This document shows, piece after piece, positions 10,865-22,110 of a stretch of DNA of 64,000 nt (positions are counted from its first letter, which is position 1; each line of letters begins with the position of its first letter). Position numbers and translations under genes: made by a program. Source of the DNA: Meira nashicola (taxonomy: Eukaryota > Basidiomycota > Exobasidiomycetes > Exobasidiales > Brachybasidiaceae); assembly GCA_001600355.1 (NCBI GenBank), contig BCJU01000005.1, positions 84,775 through 148,774 on the forward strand. The letters are read 5' to 3'. The notes beneath the pieces are model-generated. The model saw only the letters and a list, made by a program, of their open reading frames with translations, searched no databases and had not been told where the DNA came from.

Positions 10865-12972
10865 TGCGTATATGCGCGGCTGATTTTAGAGGGATCTTTG
10901 CCCTTTGGATGTTACCTCTCCACTCGCTCGAGGTCCTCGATTAGGCACTGGACTGGATGGTGTAATTTCGGTCCAATACCTATCCGAATTGTCCCAAACT
11001 GTCAAGATAGCGTCTCAAAAAGGCTATGATGCAATAAACAATCCAAGAAGATAGAATATTCGCCACCCTTGTTAAGCAAGAAAGAAAAAGTCCGTAGGAC
11101 GAGCTTGTTTATCTTGTCGTGCGATCCTTCTACTTTGATTAGGTATCTAATATGGTGAGTGTGGTAAGAATCGAATGTGTCTATCGAAAGCTTGTAAGGT
11201 GTAGAAGGAAGCGTCGATCGCTGTTGGTCGATCGTAGAACAATTTTTAATATTAATTCAATCTGAGAAAAACGAGGAAGAGATCTAAAAATACCTACGCC
11301 GGTCTTTGTTTGTCGCGGAGCGACCGAACGGAGGAGCAGCGTAGACTGCAGAATCATTAAGTGCGTTCAAAAAGTATGTACATAGCTGTACAAGATAGTG
11401 AGTGGATGCTTGGACTTTTTTTAAAAAAAAAAAATATTAAATTGATAATATTAAAGCGGTGCAAATGCGTGCGCGTGCGCTGCGCAGTTAAATTCTCTCT
11501 ACCAAAGACTTTTAAACGCTAATGCATGCTCAATCGATCATCAATGTTGCATTGAACATCATAAAACACAGACAATTTGCCCATCTCATTGTTCATTAAT
11601 CAAAATACTCCGAGTTGAACAAAAGAGGAACGCAGATTGATCCATACAGGAAGATACGGATATCACTTACACGTTTTTCATTAATTTCCCAGATGAGAGA
11701 TACCCGGATAAGAATGACGCCACCCGATATCTTGTTTGATAGATGTCATCCCTCTTTCTTTAAGTTGCTTAATTGCAAATGTCGGAGAGATGCCCTTCTT
11801 CAAATAGTGGAAGCCATTAATGTTTTTGCGAAAAACAGAAATAAAAATTTGTCCAACCACTTTATCCGCAAATTCCCAAGTTTTTCCTTGGGACTTCTTA
11901 ATAGCCGTATGCTGAATATCTGCAATGTTTGAGTTAAGAAAGCTTCGATGCTAGATACATATGTAAGAAGGAGATTTTAATTGTTCGTCTATTCTCCATT
12001 GTATTTTCATTTCCCGCTCCCGCTTCTATAATCCCCACATTTCCAACTGCTCAGCACATATCCGCCGGCCAATGAGAATAAATTTATCCATTTCATAAAG
12101 GATCAAAAAAGGGAACAAGGGACCACCCTAGAAATGAAGAGGGAGGCAATTATTTCCGCAGAATAGTATCTTTTTTGACATTCAATCAGGAACAAGAAGA
12201 CGACGTTCTTGACGTTCATGTACAATGTGCAGCAGGCTCAACTATCTCATTCAATATACATATGTAGTCTACATGCACACTGTGGGCGCAGCCATGCATA
12301 TCTGAATGTACTAAAATGGCTTCAAAAAAAAAGAGGGACTGGCCTTTTGCACAAGCACATAGTCTTTGCTAAAATTTATACTGCGCCGAAATGGCCGTCT
12401 TGGCGCAGGTGCGCGGCTTTCGAAATATGTCAAAAAGTCACAGGATAATTGCGAATACACTTGACAAGTTCAACGACCGGCGAATAATTTCGTTGATACT
12501 CTCAATCGGCGTATTGTTTAAATTCACCGAGAAAGAGGATGAGTTAGGAAATCCAAAGTGGGTTCCGAACGAAATCCGATTTATGTACGCATCTCCACTT
12601 ACTCGTGTTCAAGAGTGAATTCAAGAATCTGTGTAAACATATGTTCAAAAATTCTTGTAATTGACTCCTAATCTAAAGTGCGAATCACGTAATCAAAGCG
12701 AACTTCGTTTTGTGAAAATGTGACATTCAAAAAGTAAGAAAAAGATACATAAAGAAATGCGTGTTCAAGAAGATGACAAAACATGGTCTTTTATTTAGAG
12801 AAGATCGAAAGGAATAGATTAAATTCCGTAAAGGTCATGAAAAACGAATCCGGTTAATAAAGGGAGGGGTAAGAATCATCGCCTTAATACAAGAGGAGAC
12901 GGATGACGGATATAAAATTGTAGAGGGAAATTTGCAAAATTTTGGTTCTCTTTTTTTCCAAGAGAGAATTGA
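10865..12972. other. 2.1-kb gap between the CRZ1-like and SUR7 genes
   Basis: I see no supported gene. Short open frames here have biased, non-protein-like composition. An alternating purine/pyrimidine GC stretch lies at about 11466-11490, with a poly-A tract just before it. This is probably the long upstream regulatory region of the CRZ1-like gene plus the 3' flank of SUR7. Confidence 0.5.
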
Positions 12973-13746
12973 TCAGTACTTGGAACGGCGACCGCTAATG
13001 CAAGAGATTAACAAAGGAATTACTGCCAAAACTGAAGCACCTCCGGCAGCCCATGTCATCCACAATGCATTTCCGTAATGAGCATCCAAACCGGATGTGT
13101 TTTGTTGATCGGCAAGACTGTGACGTACTTTGTAGATTACAGCGGTCCAAATTGCTGCACCGACAAAGAATAATCCTGCACCTGCCAATGCCAAAAGGGC
13201 TCCCAACAAGAATGCGAATCTGTGTGCCAAGAAAGCGATCAAAAAGGATGCTCCAATCACAACAGTTGCAACAAAGATAATGTAGTTTGCGGCATTCGTG
13301 AATCTTCCTAGGTAGTTTGAATCTTGGAAAGTGGATGCAGAAACGGTATCAGAGACGATTTGACGGTATTGGGTGTTGATATCGCCTTGCAGAACATTTA
13401 GAGGTTCATATTTGTATCCGAAGTTTCTGCCACTGCAAGCGAGATTATCACCAGATTCAGCTCCGGCACAGAAGTTGTACAAACCCCATTTGTATTCATC
13501 CTTTACACCATTTCCAGCCAATTCAGGAGCGGATTGATCAGATGCAAAAATTTGATCGACATTTATGTTTTGATTGTTTGCATTTGTTCGTAAAGCGCTT
13601 TCGAAACCGGTTGTGTCTAACGAGGTAATGTAAATATTACGGGCAACGATGTTTCTTGAAATCTGTCCCATATTGACCAAAATACCCAACACCATGGCCG
13701 AAAAGGTGAGGAATTCACCCAAGCCGACACAGAAGAATGCCACCAT
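12973..13746 (-). CDS. SUR7/PalI family four-pass plasma membrane protein
   Basis: The 257-aa product has a claudin-like layout: a first membrane segment at residues 5-26, a large extracellular loop, two adjacent segments near 150-205 and a last one near 225-250, then a short basic tail (GRRSKY). The loop carries the family signature WGLYNFCAG followed by a second Cys (LACSGRNFGY), matching the W/GLYN-C-C motif of Sur7 and PalI. Sur7 members sit in eisosome-associated plasma-membrane domains in yeasts; PalI/Rim9 members act in ambient pH sensing. I cannot tell which branch this is, and the short tail favours Sur7. ATG at 13746 has A at -3 and G at +4; the frame continues four codons upstream without an ATG. 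Confidence 0.85.
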   Translation of the reverse strand: MVAFFCVGLGEFLTFSAMVLGILVNMGQISRNIVARNIYITSLDTTGFESALRTNANNQNINVDQIFASDQSAPELAGNGVKDEYKWGLYNFCAGAESGDNLACSGRNFGYKYEPLNVLQGDINTQYRQIVSDTVSASTFQDSNYLGRFTNAANYIIFVATVVIGASFLIAFLAHRFAFLLGALLALAGAGLFFVGAAIWTAVIYKVRHSLADQQNTSGLDAHYGNALWMTWAAGGASVLAVIPLLISCISGRRSKY

Positions 13747-16241
13747 TATTGCTAACAAACTCTAAGAAGCAAGAAAGAAAAGGATGATTGAATGCGCGAT
13801 GTATGCCAAGTGGCAGGTACCGGGATAGGGGAAGTAGGTGGTGGTGGTAGTGTGTGGAGATCTTTGAAAGAAGGATGACGAGATCTGGGTGAAGAAAAAT
13901 GAATGAGGGAGGGAAAAAAATACACAACTGTATGCGTCCAGTGGAGAAAGAAGGGTAGCAAATCGGTTGAAAAAAATTCGGTGGAGAAAAGGCATATGCG
14001 GAAAGAGAAAAAACAAATTTCAGGCTCTAGCGCGGCGCAACATTTTGTTCAACACCCGATACGCTCAGAGCAGATGCGTAGAGGTGGGTGTGCGAATTCA
14101 AAGCTGTGTTGTTGTACACGCTTCCACAACGTACACAGCCTCTGTACAGCGGCATTAAACCACATATAGAGGAGGAGGAGGAAAAGATCAATTTACTGTG
14201 CTTTTGCTCCTATTCTCTTCTTTTTCATCTGCATTCAGTGTATCTTGTCTTGGCAAGTACACGTACAAACACCCGCTCGCTCACCCGCTTTTGATTGCAG
14301 TCAATAAGACCCGTACATATCGTCACAATGTGACGCTGTGGCTATGCCATTCGGGAAATAGTTTTTTTAATCGGAGGTTCAGGGCTGAGAAAAGGCGCAC
14401 AAATACACGCCCTTTTACGAAAGTCCGACTAGAATCGTCTTTATTGACTGCACTCTGCAAATCAACACACTAACTTAACCCAATTCGAACAATTAGGCGT
14501 ATAAGAGGAGAATATATGCTTCAAAGGTTGGACAGGTTTAACCCCTAAATAGGGCACGGCGACGGTAAGATAGAAAGAGGTGGAGGAGGGCGAATCGTCT
14601 GTGTTTTTATGAAAGAAAAAGCGCTAGATGTTATCTATACGCGATGCTATAAATTTTTTGCTAACTGGTGAAGTGCACAGCTGTTTGTGTTCTTTCTCCT
14701 TTTGGCAGAAAGAAAGCACTATTTTTTGCTGCGTCTGGCCCCTTGATTGTTCTTCTTGAAGCAGAGTGATGCCATAACAAATCAAAATGCAGTCGTGAAT
14801 ACGTAGCATGTACGGCTTAAAAGGCACAAAGAAGCGACCGATTCAATCTGCAGCACTAGTCAACTTTTTATCCTACCGTGTGCGGGTCCAATGAAAGATT
14901 GGTACAGTGTTGTATACGTTGAATCGACGTCATTTCACCTAGATTGCATTGTGATAAGAATAAGAGGATTAGCCAATGAGGAGAGTAAGCGCACGTAAGA
15001 ACAACAAGATCAGAGATCATTAAATTGGCTTCCCTGATTTGTCGGCGACTATAAAAAATAATGGTGACTAAATCTTATCATCGCTCGATCTGGATCATCA
15101 ATATTGGATCATAAGATCTGACAAAGACCATGCCGAACATGAAGTTTGAGAGCCGGTTGCTGTGCCTCCCGCGCCGCGCTATTAGATTAGGTTCCTGCCG
15201 ACGCTTGAAAGTAGGTACTACGCGTAAATGGATAAAAAGCTTAATCTGCTCGACAGCCACACATCTTGCAATCGAATAATAGAGCCGTTGGCAAGCACAT
15301 GCATATGTAGATAGATGTCTAGGGCTTGCTCTTATTCTATGCCTACAAATACCTTTCCACACACGCGTTCTTTCTGTGGGGACACGTCGTTTGAATGCAT
15401 GTAAGCAGAGCTTATATCAAACTTCGATCGAGAGGAAAAAGAAGCCTAGCTTTACATAATTATTATCTTCACCCGCCGGCCTTTGACGCAAGGCACTAAC
15501 TAATAGGGCAAGGTCCCCATCTAATTTCGCCGTTTAATTTTCTCCATCAAGGTTCCGGTCTGAGCATTCCGATACCATTCGGCCCCTCTTCGATAAAATT
15601 TGACTCTTTTTCTTAACACCGGAGATTTCTTTTCCCATTTTAAGGGGGCGTAAAAGAGTGGATAGACCCAGAAACTTGTCCCAGGCATTCGCATGGGCTA
15701 CCTAATCTACGCGATATAGTTTACTGCAGACTACAGTAAGAAAAGGGCGTTCGATCCCGGATTATAAAAACCGCCCTACGTAAATGCAGTTTGTCAGTCT
15801 TTTATTTATGCATGCGTGTATGTATTTACCCTGTACATAAGCTTCGATAAAGTTACCTGGTTTGAAATATATGCATGTAATTTGCCTTACCATCTCACCT
15901 TTTCGTCAGCCACGTATACCTACTTCCTCCTTTCTCGACATCCTCGCCCTTGTCGACTGAAGCCATCATAAAAGACACAATTGCTCTCACATTAGGACGG
16001 TTGTCTAAATTCCGATAGCGATCAATCTTTACTTTGACCTTATAGCACCAAACGCCGGGAGCTTCAAAGCATACTCAGCATTCAAAGTGTAGCCGGCACG
16101 ATTTCTTCAATCTACTTTTCTTCAGACATCAACCTTAACAGTGGTGTCTCAAATCAAAGTCATATCTAGCCGCGTCGCACACGCGCGACGGGTGGATTAT
16201 TCACGATTCCAATTCAGCATCCAAAGTGATCGTGGCAGAGG
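13747..16241. other. 2.5-kb divergent gap between SUR7 and the HAD/DFN kinase gene
   Basis: No supported gene or RNA is seen. The region has scattered TATA-like runs (near 15048 and 15766) and a GC-rich inverted repeat, CGTCGC/GCGACG, at about 16173-16190 just before the kinase ATG. It probably holds two promoters. Confidence 0.45.
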
Positions 16242-19200
16242 ATGTGGACTTCTTTTCATCCGAGAAGATCATCCAATTGGAGTTTAGACGATCACGACAG
16301 ACTTAAAGAAACAGAAAGGAACGCGCAACATAAAGAACAGCAAACGGCCTCTTCCTCTAGAATACAAGAATCCACTTCACCTATCTTTCGTGCCGATGAC
16401 TTACATCACATTGACGGTAAAGGAGGATTACTTCAACGGGCCAAAGATCCTCGTATTAAAGGCTCAAGACCTCATCCATCATTGTGGCAACTTCAAATAG
16501 GCGAAACAAAATTAGATAGGCGAAATAACGATGCTAGTATAGAAGAAAGGAATGGTCTTTCTACAACTTCATCCTCTCCAGCATCCTCGAGAAGAGCAAC
16601 ATTGACCGAAAGAGCATCTAGTGCTTCTCCGCCTTCTCCTTTTGGAATCTCTCACAGCGATTGCTCACCGCCTAGCACACCACCTGACGCACTTTCAAGC
16701 GGCAGTTCAAGCGTACCATTTAGCTCAAAGCGACACTGGAATCTGCTCGGCCAAGATGCCAATGAAAAGTCAGAAGCAAAGATCAATGATTCTATCGATC
16801 CAAGGCAAAGAGTACCCGCACCTGCTGGAGCCACTACAGTGATTCAACCTTTACCCAAAAGCTCTTCAAGGAACGATATCTTCTCCGCTTCTAGTCCAAG
16901 TATGCAGCCTGCTCCACGTCTACCTTCTGTCGTGGCCGATGCTGCGGGAACACCTACTCCAGCAACAAGAAGACAAGATTCCATAAAGAAAAGGAACCGA
17001 CAATCTGGATTTTTCTATGGCTCACAATCTGATGCCTCATCTTCGTATCCTTCTCCCATAAGACCTTCTGATCAATCACCAATTCAGACAACGAGTCGTT
17101 TATTATTGAATGTCGATGACTCGGATAGGCCGGGATATGGTCGATCTAATACGGAAGAGCGGGAACGTGAACGTGAAAGAATCCGTCAAACAAATATGGA
17201 GATCGAATTCCGTCTTTGTCCTATAAAAGAATTGATGCTAGGAGAAGGAAGACATTCGAATGTTTATTTGGGCGCTTATCGAGTCAAAGAAGAGGTACAA
17301 AATCCTTCTTTTGAAGTAGATGAGAATGAGGATCACGAATGGCGATTATGTGCGATGAAAAGGCCGCATGCTGATAGGCAATCACAATTACTTGCATTGG
17401 AAGAGGCATTCGCCCTGCGAAGGCTAGGACCGCATCCTAACATTATCCGTTTGATAAAAATACGAGATGAGGTACAACTCTCTCGACCAAACTCTCCAAG
17501 GATAGAAGGCAACCAAGAAGCGAAAGAAGGACAAAGTCAGAACCTCAATCAGACAGGCCAAGCAGGATTAGGTATTGGATTGCCGAGCAACTTTCTTGCA
17601 CCGACTTCTGTAAGAGCAAGGGCGACCAGCGAAGTGAATGCATTAGAGAAGAGTCCGGAAAAAGGAAGATCGCAAGCCAACACAGGTATGCTGCATCATC
17701 GTAGAATGATCAGTCAACCAGAAAGCTCTAGTGAAGCCGCCGTTCAACCGAGCGTGAGAATCGTTGCACCTGATGCAGTCGAATCACACAGTCCGCAGAT
17801 TGATGACAGAGCAGGAGTTTTACGTCAAGCTGAAACTGATACTTCGCGAAATGATGCGCCGCGCTTGTTGATGTTATTGGAGCTTTTGCCATTTAGCTTA
17901 TCATCTTTTTCTCGACGTAATCCTGAATTGGTGGATTACGAGCAATGGCGAACATGGGCATTGGAACTGGCAGGCGTGGTAGAATGGATGCATTCGCGTG
18001 GATGTATTCATGCCGATTTGAAACCGGAAAATATTTTACTAACCTCTGACCTTCATGTTAAATTATGCGATTTTAACTCGGCACTATTCCCAAATGCATC
18101 TACGCCATTGATGGATGGTATTGGTCTTGGAACACCAGCTTATGGAGCACCAGAGCTATCGCGATCTCTTAACAAATCTTCCGATTCAAGCAACGGATTT
18201 AGTTACCCTGTTGACATTTGGAGTTTAGGTGCGATCTTATATACTCTTGCAACCGGCAATGAACCTTTTAGGAGGGCAAGATCGATGATCGATATGGTGT
18301 ATCGTAAAAGGGTGTTCTTTGAATCGGAAGAGAATGATCGTGTTGCTCGTATGAGTGTTGCAGAAGGATCCAGTACGGCAGGTCCAGCAAGTTATTATGC
18401 CGGCACGATTGGAGGAAAGCAAGGAAGTCTGCCGGCAAGTCGTAAGAGTAGCATCCGTGGCAGAAAAAGTGACAATATGGCAAGCACAACTACATCAACA
18501 CCCTTACGCTCACAAGCTTATAGTATGCACAAACGTGCTCCTAGCACAGAAAGTGTTTCTAGTATCAACAGTAGCATGGTTGTTTCAAGTTCTTCAGGCA
18601 TGCGACCTTCAATTCAAGCAATTAATATCTTGCTTGATGACAGGACTCCAACAGGTCTTTTAACAATTCCCGGTTCACCGCAAATGGCTTTGAGAAACAT
18701 TGCTGCTGTAAATTCTACCAATCCTAATGATGGAAGCAAGCATGCAGGAACATTCGCGACGATCAATGGACACCATCGTGCATCCTCAATGGGTAAAGCA
18801 CAAAGTCATCAATTTGCAGGAAGCACACATGCACGAGGTCAACAAAGATGGAGCAGTCAAGGTACAGAAGCACATGATAAAGAACACGGTGCTGATGCAT
18901 CTCTTGCTTCTCCACGCACAAACACAATGCTCGATCTATTGAATGTTCGTCCAGATTCATTGAGAAGGACGACATCTTACAACGGCCAAGATGCAAATGC
19001 CAACACTTCACAACCCGAAGTACAATCACAGGAACGTGAATCAGACGAAGCTCATTTAGAGAGAACTACTTCACGAGGATCTTTATCGAGCTTTACTGAA
19101 GATTCATCGCGTGCTTCAATCTCTCCGCCATCTTCAATCTCTAGAAAGACTGGCGAAAATGCAGAATTACGATTGGCAGTTGCTGCCGCATTTGCTCGAT

Positions 19201-19514
19201 CTGCAAATTATGCACCACCAATATCAACATCTTCTAGGAATACTACATTCAAAGATCTTCGAAAGATGAGTGGAGATTTATCCACATTTTCACTTCAAGA
19301 TCAAAGTCGTTCTGAATACGATCTCGAACATGAATTAAACAATGAAGAACAAGAAGATCTTCGGGCATATCATGATGGAACGCCTGCTTTACTCTTTCCT
19401 GGCGGGGGAAGATTGCCTGATCAAGCAAGGAATTTGCTCGAAAGGATGTTAAGAACTGATCCTGCTAAACGACCAACAGCATCGCAGGTTCGAGCTGTTT
19501 TGGAATCTTTATAA
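16242..19514 (+). CDS. Protein kinase with non-canonical HAD and DFN motifs and large inserts
   Basis: The 1090-aa protein begins with about 320 disordered Ser/Pro-rich residues. The kinase fold follows: a Gly-rich loop LGEGRHSNVYLG near 333, the ATP-anchoring Lys in CAMKRP (Lys373), catalytic loop HADLKPEN (His590, Asp592), DFN in place of DFG (Asp610), a GTPAYGAPE activation segment and DIWSLGAILY. Catalytic Lys, Asp and metal-binding Asp are all present, so activity is plausible. HAD instead of HRD and DFN instead of DFG are rare. An insert of about 130 residues splits the N-lobe before the hinge, and one of about 350 residues splits the C-lobe, whose final helices (RMLRTDPAKRPTASQV) close the protein. 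It reads as one exon. I cannot assign it to a named yeast kinase. Confidence 0.85.
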   Translation: MWTSFHPRRSSNWSLDDHDRLKETERNAQHKEQQTASSSRIQESTSPIFRADDLHHIDGKGGLLQRAKDPRIKGSRPHPSLWQLQIGETKLDRRNNDASIEERNGLSTTSSSPASSRRATLTERASSASPPSPFGISHSDCSPPSTPPDALSSGSSSVPFSSKRHWNLLGQDANEKSEAKINDSIDPRQRVPAPAGATTVIQPLPKSSSRNDIFSASSPSMQPAPRLPSVVADAAGTPTPATRRQDSIKKRNRQSGFFYGSQSDASSSYPSPIRPSDQSPIQTTSRLLLNVDDSDRPGYGRSNTEERERERERIRQTNMEIEFRLCPIKELMLGEGRHSNVYLGAYRVKEEVQNPSFEVDENEDHEWRLCAMKRPHADRQSQLLALEEAFALRRLGPHPNIIRLIKIRDEVQLSRPNSPRIEGNQEAKEGQSQNLNQTGQAGLGIGLPSNFLAPTSVRARATSEVNALEKSPEKGRSQANTGMLHHRRMISQPESSSEAAVQPSVRIVAPDAVESHSPQIDDRAGVLRQAETDTSRNDAPRLLMLLELLPFSLSSFSRRNPELVDYEQWRTWALELAGVVEWMHSRGCIHADLKPENILLTSDLHVKLCDFNSALFPNASTPLMDGIGLGTPAYGAPELSRSLNKSSDSSNGFSYPVDIWSLGAILYTLATGNEPFRRARSMIDMVYRKRVFFESEENDRVARMSVAEGSSTAGPASYYAGTIGGKQGSLPASRKSSIRGRKSDNMASTTTSTPLRSQAYSMHKRAPSTESVSSINSSMVVSSSSGMRPSIQAINILLDDRTPTGLLTIPGSPQMALRNIAAVNSTNPNDGSKHAGTFATINGHHRASSMGKAQSHQFAGSTHARGQQRWSSQGTEAHDKEHGADASLASPRTNTMLDLLNVRPDSLRRTTSYNGQDANANTSQPEVQSQERESDEAHLERTTSRGSLSSFTEDSSRASISPPSSISRKTGENAELRLAVAAAFARSANYAPPISTSSRNTTFKDLRKMSGDLSTFSLQDQSRSEYDLEHELNNEEQEDLRAYHDGTPALLFPGGGRLPDQARNLLERMLRTDPAKRPTASQVRAVLESL

Positions 19515-19768
19515 GTTTGCAAACATGAAATTTGATTTGCATACTTTTTTCTCTCTTCATCATTTATTATTTTCCTTTGTTTTCTCCAATGCTCCTATCT
19601 TCATCTCCGAAAAGGTTTTCGTAATATTTGTACTAGTACTGTTAATGTATCAATCTCACAAAAGATGACAAAATTGTGTGACACATCAGAAAGAACAAAG
19701 AGAGATACAATAGACACGAGAAAAGGACGTCAAACGTTCCAGACGAGACAACAAATATGACCAACTAT

Positions 19769-20392
19769 TCATTCGCCTTCTTTCAAGATACCCTTAGCAC
19801 GCAATTGATCCACATCAGGTCTAGAAGCAAATTCCTTACCGAGCTTGTCCTGGAAGGGTGGGAGGGGGAAACAAAGTTGATAAGCTTTAATGAAAAAGCA
19901 CGCTGCCTGCCTGTTTTACTCACTTCTAATTGACTTCTTTCCAAATCGCTCAATTTGCCTTGTAAAGCAGGAGCTACATTTTGATCTTTGAGCTGTTTTT
20001 TACGAAAGGGATTTACAAATTGATTTGCGTTAAAAATTCAATCTCCTTCACCGGACAAAATAATTTCAATCAATCGATCACTCACAATTCCACGTCTTTC
20101 CAATTCTTCACGTTCAGGTCTACGCTCTAAACGACCTTCAAGTTTATCTTCCAATTGAGATTTTTGTAAATCTGCCGTTGCTGCTTGTAAAGCGGGTGCA
20201 ACGTTGCCAGCTACAAAGGGGGAGAAACAAAAAAGTTAATTATTTTTTTTTGAATTCTTTGACTGGTATAAAATACGCACTTTTAATAATATTCTTATCT
20301 TGTAATTCTTTCAAATCACTACGATTCTTTAGCAACTTTTCCAATCGTTCTTTCTCTTCTGTATGATGAGGATCGTTGATTGAAGCTGGCAT
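19769..20392 (-). CDS. Small RPEL-repeat protein, four exons
   Basis: I assembled this gene from splice signals; each exon is short. Exons are 20392-20281, 20210-20086, 19992-19924 and 19849-19769. The introns (70, 93 and 74 nt) have GTGCGT, GTGAGT and GTGAGT donors and AG acceptors, and the frame is kept through all junctions to give 128 aa. The product is almost wholly three RPEL-like repeats (R-x3-RP-x3-EL-x4-GI pattern): LLKNRSDLKELQDKNII (degenerate), RLERRPEREELERRGIL and EFASRPDVDQLRAKGIL. Each later repeat is preceded by a VAPALQ..LQ/LE-SQLEDKL spacer. RPEL motifs bind G-actin in animal MRTF and Phactr proteins; small fungal RPEL proteins have no firmly established role that I know of. 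The start has AAAC before the ATG. Confidence 0.85.
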
Positions 20393-20788
20393 GTTTAGGA
20401 AGAGGAAGCTGGGTGAGCTTAATTGATCAATTCTGTGCCTACCAATCTTTCATCTTCTCACCCATGATGATTCTTTAATGCGGATGTGTGCTTTTTGATG
20501 AACAAAATCTTTGAACGGTGATGGTGATAAGGATCATTTGAATCAATATAGTCTCAAGACATCTCTTATTTCAAGTCAAAATCAAAGACGGCCCGAAACG
20601 CTTCATTTGTTTATGGCGCGCCAGAATAAGGCACTTGACCCCTTTCAATGCATGTAGAAAGTACAAAAAAGTGTTACTTTAAACGGCGGGGATGGCATTT
20701 TGTATCGCACGGGCCTAAAAGCGCCTTTCTCAACAGACACGATACAAATACAGTACAATTTATTGCAGTAAAAAAGAAGAGCATACAA
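20393..20788. other. Intergenic, 5' of the RPEL gene and 3' of the Nudix gene
   Basis: Nothing recognisable is seen beyond A/T-rich runs. It contains the RPEL promoter and the Nudix 3' UTR. Confidence 0.4.
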
Positions 20789-21706
20789 TCATGGCCCTGG
20801 TAGCCGTAAATCATTATGAAGAGAACATATCAATTTCACATAATCGCAATCGCAATTTTCCATCGTTAGAAAGCCATGTCGAATTAAAAAATCGATCAAA
20901 ACTAAAGCACAATTTGGCTTAAATTTTCCTTGTTTCATTAAAGGTAATACTTGTTCAATTTCCATCAATTCAAAAGATTCCGCTTCTCCATCCACAGGTT
21001 TAGGTTGAAAATGTTCGGGAACAAGGATATCATACGTATATTCAACTTCTGGTTGTCTCCATCCTAAAGGCGTACGATAAAAGTAAGAAATCACTCCATT
21101 TTGTTTCATCGTTGATCGTACCAAAGATTCTTCCATTCCTGCTTCTTCTCCGCATTCACGTACCATTGAATCGTATGGTGAATCTCCTGCTGTTATACCT
21201 CCTGCTACAGAATTGTCCAAATAGCCAGGCCAAGTAGATTTATCGTGTGCTCTTTTGGGAACCCAGATTTTATAATCTGACGTATAAGCAGTAGCATGAA
21301 CGCCAAAAGTTGCTACTCCAAATAAAGCACAAGCAGAACGTTCCAATGCAAAAGCTTCTTTTCTATCAGGTCCATAAATGCTGTATAATTCATTTCTCCA
21401 TCCTTTCAAAGGATCAGGAAATATATTTCTATCACGCCAAGATTCTACTACTTTCTTTAATCCTTCTGTTTTGTCTTTATTTGTTTTTAGCGAATCATTT
21501 ATCCAAATTGATTTTCCATCTTGTGATAAACAAAATGCATCTGTTCGTTTTTGTTGTACATCATCTCGAATTGCCTCTACAACAATAGCAGGCAAAAATC
21601 CTATTTGAATTCCTTGAGGAGGTTGATTAAGAAAAAACGGCGTCAAGCTGGAATCTGACCATGGATCGTCATTATGACATTGTCGTATGATGGTAAGCAA
21701 ATCCAT
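20789..21706 (-). CDS. Nudix hydrolase with N-terminal DUF4743 (Tnr3/YJR142W type)
   Basis: The 305-aa protein has an N-terminal DUF4743-like half (residues 1-125, with the IQIGFLPAIV and WRDRNIFPDPLKGWRNELY segments) and a C-terminal Nudix domain. The Nudix box is GGITAGDSPYDSMVRECGEEAGM, which fits G-x5-E-x7-RE-x2-EE-x-G except that the first Glu is Asp. The metal-binding REC-EE core is intact. Members of this family in yeast, fission yeast and plants remove damaged oxidised forms of thiamine diphosphate. The same role is inferred here from architecture only. The start is a true ATG and there is one exon. It is divergent from the sulfite reductase gene, with 404 bp shared. Confidence 0.88.
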   Translation of the reverse strand: MDLLTIIRQCHNDDPWSDSSLTPFFLNQPPQGIQIGFLPAIVVEAIRDDVQQKRTDAFCLSQDGKSIWINDSLKTNKDKTEGLKKVVESWRDRNIFPDPLKGWRNELYSIYGPDRKEAFALERSACALFGVATFGVHATAYTSDYKIWVPKRAHDKSTWPGYLDNSVAGGITAGDSPYDSMVRECGEEAGMEESLVRSTMKQNGVISYFYRTPLGWRQPEVEYTYDILVPEHFQPKPVDGEAESFELMEIEQVLPLMKQGKFKPNCALVLIDFLIRHGFLTMENCDCDYVKLICSLHNDLRLPGP

Positions 21707-22110
21707 CCTCTTTTTGTCACACGTAAAGAATACAGTATGTATCGCTGAGTGAAGTGTGTCTTATCAACATCAACACTTAAACCTTCTTTTCGTCCCCACG
21801 CTTATCCCCCACTCACGTGTACGCGCTGTGTCTTCACCCGGTACTCCCGCTAATGGAGATGCTCGCATACATAATCTACAGATACGGCCAATCATCGGCT
21901 TAAAGTATAAAGCAGACCCTGGCCTGTTGCACGCGTAGTGACAGGCTGCATAATCTGGTTCCTATGCATTTTTGGGAAAATGGCGTGCTTGAGAAAAAAA
22001 ATAAAATTGGAAATTGGAAGATTCTATTGTTAGGCCAAAGTGAAAGCGCGGCACAACTGCTGTATTAAGATCTATTCCGTTTCCATCACCATCATCACCT
22101 TATCCTAAAC
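21707..22110. other. Shared divergent promoter region, Nudix / sulfite reductase
   Basis: This is 404 bp between two divergent ATGs. A CCATCACCATCATCACC pyrimidine/A leader lies just before the sulfite reductase ATG. A CACGTG core lies near 21823, the E-box bound by Cbf1 in yeast sulfur regulation; its use here is only a possibility. Confidence 0.45.

Noticed and set aside
11615..12618. Several short + strand open frames
   Set aside because: None has protein-like composition, splice-consistent joins or recognisable domains.
14397..14425. CGCCCTTTTACGAAAG resembling the U5 snRNA loop
   Set aside because: The loop string has an extra C and the flanks do not form the U5 stem.
15741..15775. GCGTTCGATCCCGG resembling a Pol III B-box
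   Set aside because: The flanks cannot form a T-stem and no A-box lies upstream.
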